Assembly (NCBI RefSeq): GCF_963082655.1
Contig: NC_081553.1
Location: 155,473,441-155,537,440, forward strand
Source: Stomoxys calcitrans
Taxonomy: Eukaryota; Arthropoda; Insecta; Diptera; Muscidae
Direction: 5' to 3'
DNA: 64,000 nucleotides
Part shown: positions 53,983-64,000 of the stretch, piece after piece
Numbering within the stretch: the first letter of the stretch is position 1
Layout of the letters: each line of letters starts with the position of its first letter
Notes under the pieces: model-generated
What the model saw: only the letters and a program-made list of their open reading frames with translations
What the model was told of the DNA's origin: nothing
Databases searched by the model: none
Position numbers and translations under genes: made by a program

Positions 53983-54403
53983 AAACATTTACATTTTTAT
54001 TTAATTAGTTTTATTAAGCCCATGATGATATTAATATAGATATGTATTAAACAGTATTCTTAAAAAACCCCAATATGTTAATAAGTGAGCAACTCTTCGC
54101 CAAGGACACTGCATAAATGAGGAAAAGAGCGAAATGTGCATTCGACTCTAATTCGTCAATTTCCCCCCACATATATACTGCAATAAATTCATTGTATTTA
54201 CAAGGGATGGTTTCATTTCAATTTCTTTGGTCCAAATGGATACATCAGCAAAGCATTGACATCCAATAACAGCCGGAGCCGCTTTTAAATAACCGCTAGT
54301 GTATCATCGCTATTCACGAAAAGTGTATCGTTCGTGGTAAAACCCCATATATTCTACTTTTCCTTAGTGCACGAAGCATATACATGTTTTAAATATTTCT
54401 AGG

Positions 54404-54434
<31 letters not shown>

Positions 54435-55600
54435 ATAGATAAATGTGTTCAGGACGCGTTATATTTGAGAATTGTTACCAGTATTGCAGCAACAAAGGAC
54501 AACGAATGGCCAAAAACGTAGTATATGTATAGTATACCCACGTCCAATTTGCATATCCCAGACAACCAATGCAAGAGGGGGCGCACTCGTGCCAGAAATG
54601 AGTAAAGGCAATGCCACATCCAAAGAGAAATGCTAATTGGCGCGTTCTTATTAGACCCACCACCACCATAAAATTGTTATCACCAAACAAAAATTACCAT
54701 TTGCACGCGCATACAGTCGCCGCATATTCACGAATAAGCAACAAGCTCACACACTCGCGAGCTTGCCACGTGTTTCTCACTTGCATTCCATTCATCACCA
54801 CTACCACTCAGTGGCTCACCTGTCGGTTAGTGTGTTGCGAGCGTACCGTATAAAATATTGCCGGCAAACATCCCTCAAATGTAAACACCCAGGTACATAA
54901 AGGAGCCTATCTTTTATGTGATCCTCAGTGTGTGCGAACGAATACGTACAACTGTGACTCCGCCCCTTTAAAATTTAAAAAAAATTTAGTCAATACAGTA
55001 CAACGAGGACCACTTCTGCGCATGTTCGTTACCAAAGAGAAGCAATTAAGAGCAACCATAAGAGCATTTATAACAATTTTAAAACATATTCATGTTGCTT
55101 TCGCCCAATCCGTTGGCACCTAGCTACTTGCATATCGCAGTACCCATAACCATCTGGACGAGGTAACACACTAACGTGTTGCGTATTAGCGTTCCTGGGC
55201 TGGCAAACAGCAATTGTCATTTCAAACATTGCCTTGCCTTGCCAAGTAATCGTGCATTTTATTCCCAAATGCTGTAAATGACGTATCACCAAAAACCGCT
55301 CCCAGGATGTATGTAGTCTGGCTTTCAAAATGTCTTTGTAGACGTTTTAAAAATGAATATTAGTTTAGCTGTTTATAATTTATACGCTAATAAATATGTG
55401 CGACTAGCAAAGGGGCCATTTTAAATTCGTCTAACCAACATGATCATGTTTTAAGGTCTAAATGGGAAAGAATTTCAAATGTCAAATCGTACCAAAAATA
55501 AGATTCCATACATGTACTCTTAACACTAAGGAATCGACACTTGAAAGGTTTCAAGAAGCCCAGTAAAGGGATCGATGGATATGGGATTCTTATCTATGAT
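53983..55600. other. dan upstream region / intron
   Basis: About 1.6 kb free of the repeat families that fill the rest of the window. Candidate intron and regulatory DNA of dan. It includes a (TG)n run and, on the plus strand, a TATAAAATA at 54850-54858. No transcript start can be assigned from sequence alone. Confidence 0.4.
54408..54434. repeat. (TG)n microsatellite
   Basis: About 13 TG dinucleotides upstream of dan. Confidence 0.95.
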
Positions 55601-55609
55601 GGAACCTAT

Positions 55610-55835
55610 TTAGGGCATTTTGGTGTTGTTTTATACAGCGGTGGTTTGAGGTACTGTGTACTGCATTGAAGCCATGTAAAAACGTCTCCCCAAAGAGATG
55701 TCGCCCTGCGGCACGCCGTTCGGACTTGGCAATAAAAAAAACTCCCTCGTCATTGAATCGGAAAGCACTCATTGATATATGGGAAGTTTGTCCCTGTTAT
55801 TAAATGGAATGTTCATGGTCAAATTTGCGCTTTGT
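55610..55835 (+). mobile_element. tRNA-derived SINE, 5'-truncated
   Basis: Lacks the tRNA-like head and begins around 'cagcggtggtttgaggtact'. It retains the body ('gcggcacgccgttcggactt', 'actcattgatatatgggaag', 'ggaatgttcatggtcaaatt'). More diverged than the two full copies. Confidence 0.7.
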
Positions 55836-55919
55836 AAGTGTCTATGTATATGTATTAGTTGTCAAAAAATCATTCTGCCACCGGCCTTAGCGATGCTCGA
55901 CATTTTTTTGTTAATTTAA

Positions 55920-56640
55920 AATAAGTAAAAAGGCATTAAGTTCGGGAATTGAAAAGCAACATTTTGTTAAAATTCGTTGAAAAATTCACCATTATGAACC
56001 TACAGCGGTTATGTCGACTTATGATTCGATCTCGATGAAACTCGCCCCAATTCACTGTTCAAAATTTCAACCAAATCCAGTAATAAATTGGTACTATAAG
56101 GGTTCAAGACGGTAAATCGTGAATTCGATATATATGGGAGCTATGTCACAATATGATTCGATCTGCATCATATTCGGGAAGGATGAGGCGTGGTTTAACT
56201 GTACCTAATTTCAGCAGTATCGGATCAGAAGCTATTTAAGGGGGAAAGATCTTCAATCTGAAAATCATTATATATAGGGGCTATTCCCAAGAATGGTAGT
56301 ATCTAACCCATACTCAGCATGTACACATAGCTCCCTGTATTACTGTGTTCAATTTCAGTGAAATCGAGCAATAAATGTAGCATTTATGGGCCTGAGACTT
56401 TAACATATACACAGGCCAATTGGAACATATTCGGCACGTATATCGGGTAACTTAACACAAATTATTGTGCCAAATTTTATCGTTAACGGGTAATAAATCC
56501 GGCTTTTATGGGCTAAATCATGAGATCAGTCTGTATGGGGGCTATTTTAATATACAGTCCGATGTAGCCATCTTCAAAATAAACCTGCCTATGAACAAAA
56601 AAAAAAAAGAATCTGTGCAAAGTTATAGCTCAATATCTTA
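55920..56640 (+). repeat. Divergent family T-like copy
   Basis: Start 'aataagtaaaaaggcattaagttcggg', then units with 'atatatgggagctat' and 'atcgg.taataaat'. Related to 61066-61871 more than to the common T subfamily. Confidence 0.5.
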
Positions 56641-56696
56641 ATTATAAAACGCTTCAATTATAAAAACTCAAACGAACCTTAACTAAACTGTCTGTC

Positions 56697-57045
56697 GTTT
56701 TTATACCCACCACCATCGGATGGGGGTATACTAGTCATTCCGTTTGTATCACCTCGAAATATTCGTCAAAGACCCCATAAAGTATATACATTATTGATCG
56801 TCCCTAAATCGATCTAGCCGTCTGTCGAAATCACGATAGAGGTTGAACGCGTAAAGCTAGCCGCTTAAAATATTGCCCAGATACATAATATCGATGTAGA
56901 TCATTGGGGATTGCAAATGGGCCATATCGGTTCAGATTTAGATATAGTTCCCATATAAACCGATCTCCAGATTTGACTTCTGGAAGCCGCAATTTTCAAC
57001 CGATTTGTCGAAATTTTCATTTATATGAAACGACTTATTTTTTGC
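56697..57045 (-). repeat. Family T fragment, minus strand
   Basis: Begins 'ttttatacccaccaccatcg' and carries the core and one unit before a break at about 57045. Confidence 0.6.
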
Positions 57046-57764
57046 GTGTAGGTAATAGATGGAAGGACCAAGTGGAAGGATTAGATGTCCAAACAAGTGT
57101 TTTCTATATTTAATTTAATTAAAATTTTCAATGAACAAATCCTGACTAGACCGGAAACTTAGTCACACTTAAACGTCATAATTTATATCCGCTGCGAATA
57201 ATGGGAGAACTGCATTAATTGAAAGCTCTTAGAAGTATGAATAACAGCATGAATTATATTTTAAACAAAGTTTCTGACTAAACCCACAATATTCGTGAAC
57301 TGTTATACACTCAAAACAAAATGCATGTTATATAAAGAAGAGTGAGAGGACTCACTATAGATCATATGATAAACTTGTAATGAATAAAGAAAGTGACAAG
57401 TGATATTAGGTGAGTGATGAGTATTCGAGTGTTAAGTTTCATTGTTCTCTTGGAGAATAAATCCATGGTATAAATCAGTGGTGGGCGAATGCATACACTA
57501 TTGCACATTATTGTCTACTTGCGCAAGAACTTGGTAATCGTGTGTGTGCCCAACACTGAACTGAAAAAATATTGCTTTAAATTTGATCAATTAAACTTGG
57601 TATTTGTATGACTATAAAATTCTTACAATTCTACAAAGTACGGGTAATTTCTCCAACAATTTTACACAGTTTACACTAGCAATTTATGACCATCAAATAC
57701 ATTACAGGTTTTAAAAAAATACATTAAATGAAAATTAATTGGTAGATAAATTAAAAGTAATATT
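57046..57764. other. Unassigned AT-rich DNA
   Basis: No coding or repeat evidence beyond a short 'ttattttttgcgtgta' that resembles a terminus of the 59226-60670 element. Confidence 0.3.
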
Positions 57765-58145
57765 AACAAGTACAAGCGCGCTAAGTTCGGCCGATCTGAA
57801 TCTTGGGAACCCACTACCACGGATTCTGCTAAAATATGGGATTTATCTGGTTATAGACCGATTTGGACCGATTTAAATCGGATAAAAATAGTGGCTTGGA
57901 AGAGCTCAAGAAGTCAAATCGGGCGACCGGTTTATATGGGAGCTATATCATGTTCTTGACCGATTTGGACCGTACTATGGACAGTTGTTGGGAGTCATAT
58001 CAGAACACCGCATGCAAAATTTCAGCTCAATCGGATTAAAATTGGGGCCTTTAGGGGCTCAAGACGTCTAATCGGTAGATCGGTTGATATGGGAGCTGTA
58101 TCAGGTTATAGACCAATTCGGACCGTACTTGGCCCAGTTGTTGGA
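57765..58145 (+). repeat. Family T copy, truncated
   Basis: Starts 'aacaagtacaagcgcgctaa' with 'ttcggccgatctgaatcttg'. Two units, then a break inside 'ttgttggaaaatatgttagg'. Confidence 0.6.
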
Positions 58146-58211
58146 AAATATGTTAGGAATTAAAAACGAAATAAAAGGAATATTTGGGGGTTTTGAGATT
58201 TGAATTGAAAG

Positions 58212-58815
58212 AAATAAGAAAAAGCATGCTAAGTTCTGCAGGGCCGAATCTTGGGAACCCATTACCATGTATTCTGCTAAAAATTTATACAAACTAAATT
58301 TAGTTGAAGGGCATAATTTTATTGTACATACCAAACTTCTGTCGAATCAGCAAGGATATTCGAGAGACCGGTTTATATGGGAGCTATATCAGGTTATAGA
58401 CCGATTTAGACCGTACTTGGCATTGTTGTTATAAGCCGATGAGGACCGTACTTAACATAGTTGTTGGAGGTCACAAGAGAACACCATGTGCAAAATTTAG
58501 GCCAAATCGGATAAAAATTTCGGCTTCCAGGGGCTCAAGAGGTCAAATCGGGAGATCGGTTTATATGGGAGCCATTTCAATTCCCAAACGACCTACATCA
58601 ATAGTAAGTATCTGTGCAAAATTTCAAGCGGCTAGCTTTACGCGTTCGACCGCTATCGTGATTTCGACAGGCGGACGGACATGGCTAGATCGAATCAGAA
58701 TGTCGAGAGGATCCTGAATATAAAAGCTTTATAGGGTCTCAGATCAATATTTCGAGGTGTTACGTACGGATTGACTAGATTAGTATACCCTTATCCTGTC
58801 GTGATGGGTATAAAA
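58212..58815 (+). repeat. Family T copy of the same subfamily
   Basis: Starts 'aataagaaaaagcatgctaa', has units at 58370 and 58555, the 'catggctagatcgaa' core at about 58680-58695 and the terminus 'gtgatgggtataaaaa'. Close to the preceding fragment, so this pair may be tandem insertions. Confidence 0.6.
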
Positions 58816-59225
58816 AATAAAACAACAATGTATTAATTAATTGAAAAGTAAAAAGCTTTTAATAGTCTAAGTTGGTAAGTAAAATGCACTAAGTTGGTAC
58901 GAAACATGAGGAAGGTATATAGGAATAAAATATAAATAAATAAATGGGCCTTATCATTCACCAACTTTATTCAGTGAAATATTTCCAAAGTTTAGTTTTA
59001 AAAGTTGCCGAGTTACTGAGCTATTGCAGATAGTTGGTAAGTGAGTTCCGGAGACGTACAGCAAATATGAACATATGCCATTTTGAAACAAGTCTCCGAT
59101 GAACTTTAGAAACGATTTTTCTCCCTCTATTAGACCTGTCGAAATTAACGAATCAATATTGTGTACCTGCGTATATATCAGTTTGTGCAAGAAAGTAAGT
59201 GGCCTCAAGTACAAGAAGTGCTCTA
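58816..59225. other. Unassigned noncoding DNA
   Basis: No recognised feature. Confidence 0.3.
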
Positions 59226-60670
59226 CTTACACGCAAAAAAAAAGTTTGGGAAATTTTTGTAATAAACAAAATACTTTTTTCACGAAGTTTTGCTCTTATT
59301 GTAACCGTGTAATGTTTCGCTTCAATATATCAAACGTTAGCTATAAACATAAGTATTATTGAACGCAACTAACCTTTTTTATTGAAATCCCTTTAACAGC
59401 TTCGTCTATCGTAAACGGACCTTTCTTTTGTTGTAAACCCAAAAACTTTTTAATTGCAAAAGTGCTTCGACAGCCGCTAACTATTATTCGTGTACTTGAC
59501 CTATAATTGTATATATTTGCGTATATTTTAATTATGTGCTCATCACTGGTATATACATATTCTCACACACAAATATTTTTTCTTTTTTTGTTTTGATTGA
59601 GCAAAGTATATTGAACAGCTCGGACTAGTGCGGATGGTAAACTCGGAAAGTGACAATTTTTCGGTGCAACAATGCTTGTATGGCCAATTAAAAAAATTAT
59701 TGGAGCAACATACAAACGGCCGCCAGGTACAAGAAAACACAACAAGAATTTCTAAGTCACCTTATTTGGTAAAATTTACGCGATAATGAAATACCCATCA
59801 TAAAGTAGGTATTTAAATGTGCGAAAACACCAACAACTATTTTTTGTTTAATTTATAGCATAACGAATACAGCAGATCAAATACAAACGCATAATGGAGT
59901 TGCGCGAATATGGAAGGCTTTCAATATAATTGTGTGTCATAACATAGAAATAAATCCAAATATACTCTGAAAGAGTTTATTTGCTTATAATTCGTAAAGC
60001 TTTGAATTTGAATTATGTTACAACATTAAATTGAACTTGACATCCTTTTCAATATGCACAGTTCATTTTAAACATAACGTTAAATTAATTTATGAATAAA
60101 GAAAAACTAGTTGATATCGTGATTAACATGTTATATATATGAAGAATGAAAGGTGTTGTCAGGGTAAAAAAATGTATACTTGTCAAAAATTCTTTTAACC
60201 GTGTACTTTTATCATAAACAAATTCTAACCCTTTTCACAAAAGAAGTTTACTTGGTGAAAATTTCATTTATGTCAAACGAATTACTTTTTTTTTGTGTAA
60301 AGAACAGTTTTCACCTCCTGCGAAATGGTTGTAACCATACCGATACCGTTACCGAAAAATTTCGTTTGCAGGTACGCAGCTCAAGTGAAATTTTCTTTAA
60401 CAGGGTAATAGGGTTACATAATAGGCATTGGAGAATTTTTCTTACAATTACGAATGAAAATGTATATTTTGATTGGCTGTGCAACATGAAATTAAATTAT
60501 TTGCAAAAACGGTTATTTTGCATATGTATTTTGTTAGCCAAAAATGAAATTCGGCCAAAAAAATTTAAAAAAAAGCGAAACATTAAATAGTAACATTAAA
60601 AATAAAACTTAAAACTAAAAGTGTTTTGTCTGTCGTAAATATGTTCCAAACGTTTTATTTTTGGCGTGTA
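59226..60670. mobile_element. Non-autonomous DNA element with inverted repeats of about 90 bp
   Basis: The left end ACACGCAAAAAAAAAGTTTGG and, reversed, the right end ACACGCCAAAAATAAAACGTTTGG continue as an imperfect inverted repeat for about 90 bases, up to the shared 'taatgtttcgctt'. The interior (about 1.25 kb) is AT-rich; its longest open frame (136 codons at 60180-60590) has no recognisable motif. No clear target duplication. Confidence 0.55.
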
Positions 60671-61065
60671 TATAGAATTTAATGTTTTAAATAGATCGAA
60701 GCTAAAGCCGTTAAGCCTGCATAAATTGGTCATAGTCGAAAGATAGTTGGTATGAAAGAGTTATGTATGTATATAGGAAGTATTTGCAGCGGCTAGTGTT
60801 TTTCGAAAAAACGGGTGGACATAACAGTGCTAAATGAATAGACAAAGAAATAATGGAATCTAAGATCACATTATAATTAAAAATACGATTGAAACAATTA
60901 TTTCATTTAAAAAGATAAAATTTTAAATCTTTGTTTAAAAAAAAATCCCCATCGATATTGAAAAAATTTCAAATAGTATCATTTATCTGTTTCTGCTCTA
61001 CATTATTTTGGTTGTTTCATTTTGTAGTTGGAATCATTAGTCCAGCTGAAACCAATAGAGGGTTT
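60671..61065. other. Unassigned AT-rich DNA
   Basis: Contains 'tataggaagtatttgcagcggctag', a phrase shared with 24850-24905. Confidence 0.35.
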
Positions 61066-61871
61066 GTTATACCCACCACCGAAGGATGGGGGTACATTCA
61101 TTTTGTCATTTCGCTTGCAACACATCGAAATAACCATTTCCGACCCTATAAAGTATATATATTCTTGATCAGTGTCTAAAACGATCTAGACATTTCCCTC
61201 CCTCAGTCCGTCTGTCTGTTAAAATCACGCTACAGTCTTTAAAAATAGCGATATGGAGCTGAAACTTTGGACGTTATCTTGATATAGCCCCCATATAGAC
61301 CGATCCGCCGATTTAGGGTCCTAGGCTCATAAAAGCCACATTTATTATCCGATTTTGCTGAAATTTGCGACAGTTGTATTAGGACATGCGATATCCTTGT
61401 TCAATTTAGCTCAGATCGGTCCAGATTTGGATATAGCTGCCATATACACGGATTTCTCGATTTAAGGTCTTGGGCCCATAAAAGGCGCATTTATTGTTCG
61501 CTTTCGACGAAATTTGGGACAGTGAGTTGTGTTAGGCTCTTCGACAACTTTCTGCAATTTAGGCCAGTTCGGTCCAGATTTGGATATAGTTGCCATATAC
61601 ACCGATCTCTCGTGTCCTATATGGTTCAGATCTGTCTATATTTGGACATGGCTTCCAAAAAGACCAATATTTTGTTCTACAAAATTGAACACAGACTTGT
61701 ACTTATTATACCATTCAATATCCGTGTCGAATTTAGTCCAAATCGGACCATATTTCGATAAAGCTGCTATGGGGGCATAAATTAAGAATTTTTCACTGGA
61801 TTATGACGATAGGTGGTTTACAGGTATCCACCGAGGTGGTGGGTATCCAACTTAACGCCTTTTCACTTGTT
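61066..61871 (-). repeat. Family T-like copy, minus, end-to-end
   Basis: Begins 'ttatacccaccaccgaagg', has the (GTCC/GTCTG) area at 61199-61220 and 'cgatttagggtcctaggctc' units, and ends 'ggtggtgggtatccaactta' plus 'cgccttttcacttgt'. An older subfamily. Confidence 0.6.
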
Positions 61872-62538
61872 TTTGTTTCTATTTAGAATAGAAAGCAAAA
61901 TAAAAACCCTTTTTTTAAGTTTTAGGCAAAATAAGGTTGTGATTAATGCATTGGGCAGGCCATAGGGATTGCGATTTCGAAGCTAACCCAGCTCCATCAT
62001 CAGTCTGCTTTGCCCCAAAAAGACTGCATGCTTCCCCACTCACTATTAGTGAGCTGAGCAGTGGGAGAAGCATGCCTTCTTGTGACGAATATTGGATCAT
62101 ATCAGGGCACCTTTTTTCGAGAGCAGTAAGAAAGTTATACCACCAACCGCCAACACCTCTAACTCAAAAAGAATAATGCCAAAATATCTGTTACCTAGCA
62201 AACTTCGTTTGCCAAAGAGTAACCTTTTAATGTGTGTATACACATTTATCGGCGTCCTTTCCGTTCATTCATATGTTTTTGCACTATTTTATTTTGGTTT
62301 TATTTTGTCGTTGGATGCAGTTAAAGCACTGCTGGTACAGCAGCTTATTAATTAATGAGGGGTGGAAGCATGTAATCTGTTTGGACTAAGCAGACTGATG
62401 ATGTAGTACTGTTAGCTTCGAAATCGTCATCTCTGTGGCCTACCCAATGCATCAATCGCAACCACATTTTTCCTACACCTTAAAAAAAGGGTTTTTATTT
62501 TGCTTTCTATTCTAAATAGAAATAAAAACAAACCCTAT
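61868..62538. mobile_element. Foldback element with inverted repeats of about 170 bp
   Basis: Left arm 61868-62035 ('ctatttagaatagaaagcaa', 'aaataaaaaccctttttttaag', 'gtgattaatgcattgggcag', 'gattgcgatttcgaagctaac', 'catcatcagtctgct') is repeated in reverse at 62378-62538. The core includes an internal hairpin: GCATGCTTCCCCACT at 62026 is mirrored by AGTGGGAGAAGCATGC at 62060. No coding capacity. Confidence 0.65.
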
Positions 62539-63490
62539 ATTGGATTCAGCTGGGCAAAAGAATCCAACGATGCAACAATCATTTATTTAATTGAATCTTT
62601 GAAACTGTTTGCCATTTTTTAATTTTTTTTTTTCAATTAAAATATTAATTTATTCACAATATTTTTTTTAAACACTTTTTTAATAGAGGATGTGATTGAA
62701 GATTGTATCGGAACATTTTTTAAATAACAAATATAATTATAGACGATATAAAGTATATATTATTACTCGTATATATATTATTACTCCGTTTATTTTTTCG
62801 AAAAAGTCTAGCCACTTTAAGTTTTGCCCAACATTTCTTTCGATTAGTTTATTGAGGCTTTAGACGTTATTCGGGCGACAATTGTGCCCTCGAGAAGTAA
62901 TATCGGCTTAAATTTGTGAACAATATCAGGGTGTGGACCGATTCGTATTATAATTGGCACAGAAATGTATGAAATTTCCTCAAAATTGCTGCCAATAGAG
63001 GATCTTGAAGTAAAATCTGGTGATCGGGTTTTGGTGGTTTAAGTTATTATGGATTGTTTTGGACCATTTTTGAAATGGATGTCGATAGTCGATTGAGAAT
63101 TGTTTCAGACCAAGCAAAAATATTCGTGAATCAAATTCCGACAACGATTAGCATTTAAAGAGTGCATTAAGTTTTGGTTTTTTTTTGATTAGTTGTAAAA
63201 TATCTGTTTGACGAACAATTCAATGCTATATTTTTCTACTTTCTGATCTTTTATTTTACTATAGGTTTAATAAAATTTATATAAATAAAACAATTTAAAA
63301 AGATATTAATTTTTTAATGTTTTTTGTTGTTGCAAAAACGATGGAATTTAAAGATATTTCGAAATATTGGGAGAAATACAGATTTTAAACAAGCAAAACA
63401 CAAGGACAACTTTTTTTTCATGTCGTTGGGCAAAATTATACCAGGGCGGTCCCAAAAGTTACCGACAATCAGTGGGCAAACGGCGAGAAA
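62539..63490. other. AT-rich noncoding DNA
   Basis: No gene recognised. A faint T-like piece is visible at 62890-63030. Confidence 0.3.
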
Positions 63491-64000
63491 ATTGGAACTA
63501 GGTTAGGTTGAAAAGAGGATGTGGATATTAATCCGCCTCTGCCACTATGGACATACACCTAATCCAGTAATCGGAAATCCCTAATTGTTTTCTATACCCC
63601 GCCCCTTAGTTGGTTTATGTCCGGTATTTTGTCCCTACCTAAGTACCGGTGTCTGTAAGCCGTCGGTGTCTGTAAGCTGTCGGGCAAGGACATATGAAAT
63701 GCTCCAACGTCTTATCATCTTCTCCACATGCTATCACTTGCCACACTGATTTTGCGTTAGTGAGCTCGTAGTCCTACGTGTCCTGTTATGATACCATAAC
63801 CTTTACTGACCTCTTTCGTACTTCCTTTCAGTACTAGCCTCGAGTTCCCAGAATCCGGATCTCCTCGTAGGATTTTCGTCGTCCTGCCGACCGTTTCGTT
63901 GTTCCACAGCGTAACATGGGCGTTCGGAGCCCACGCTCTTAACTCGGACTGCGTCGACCCGAAAGGCTTCGGGTTAACCAAGTTTATTGACGGCAATCGT
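63491..64000 (-). pseudogene. Family A 3' end, runs out of the window
   Basis: Minus strand from 64000: SINLVNPKPFGSTQSELRAWA, ETVGRTTKILRGDPD, LKGSTKEVSKGYGIITGHVGLRAH, then the Cys/His region and a 3' UTR ending with a CCTAACCTA tail at 63498-63507. The 5' part lies beyond the window. Confidence 0.7.

Noticed and set aside
54850..54858. TATAAAATA as a dan promoter
   Set aside because: It is on the plus strand, opposite to dan, in AT-rich DNA; no start site or transcript evidence.
60180..60590. 136-codon frame as a transposase
   Set aside because: AT-rich, no DDE-like motif or similarity recognised; probably chance in the interior of a non-autonomous element.
1..64000. CRISPR arrays, bacterial operons, rRNA genes
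   Set aside because: None seen. The tandem repeats have no regular repeat-spacer pattern and the DNA is clearly insect nuclear.

Overview
The window is eukaryotic nuclear DNA from a brachyceran fly. A muscid such as Stomoxys is my best guess, from the fly developmental gene present and from repeat families I associate with calyptrate flies; the species cannot be proven from sequence alone. It is one host gene in a dense, nested landscape of transposable elements. There is no bacterial-style operon, CRISPR array or rRNA, and I saw no convincing free-standing tRNA gene.

Layout. 1-8.7 kb: a short (CAA)n-tailed retroposon, an AT-rich dispersed repeat (family D), and broken pieces of two RNase H-bearing non-LTR retrotransposon families (A and B), with a Ty1/copia gag-protease fossil between them. 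8.7-14.2 kb: AT-rich DNA, a 155-bp tandem repeat holding a tRNA-derived SINE, a long (TA)n run and the most complete stretch of family A reverse transcriptase and RNase H. 14.2-21.9 kb: a T-family repeat, a second SINE-like unit, an internally deleted mariner and a decayed Ty3/gypsy (Osvaldo-like) element on the minus strand. 22.6-31.2 kb: many copies of family T (divergent units of about 153 bp) around a 3.5-kb palindrome. 31.7-36.2 kb: a family B element interrupted by a family A insertion and by a (CAA)n retroposon, both with clear target-site duplications. 36.2-44 kb: mariner MITE, more A, B and T fragments, and a seven-unit T array.

44.5-51.15 kb: a young BEL/Pao LTR retrotransposon on the minus strand, with an uninterrupted gag-pol frame of about 1,685-1,705 codons, a 5-bp target duplication, LTRs identical apart from one 143-bp indel, and a primer site matching tRNA-Tyr. 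Between pol and the 3' LTR it carries a second ORF that repeats the three-zinc-knuckle module of its own Gag with the same spacing. A consensus splice donor just inside gag and an acceptor just before ORF2 would join the gag start codon in frame to ORF2. I consider this the most interesting feature.

51.9-54.0 kb: the only recognisable host gene, distal antenna (dan), a pipsqueak-domain transcription factor, minus strand, followed upstream by about 1.6 kb of mostly unique DNA. 55.6-64 kb: SINE and T-family fragments, two non-autonomous DNA elements with long inverted repeats, and the 3' end of another family A copy running out of the window.

Limits: repeat boundaries are by eye and good to about 10-50 bases unless a target-site duplication is given. 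Family names A, B, D and T are local labels.
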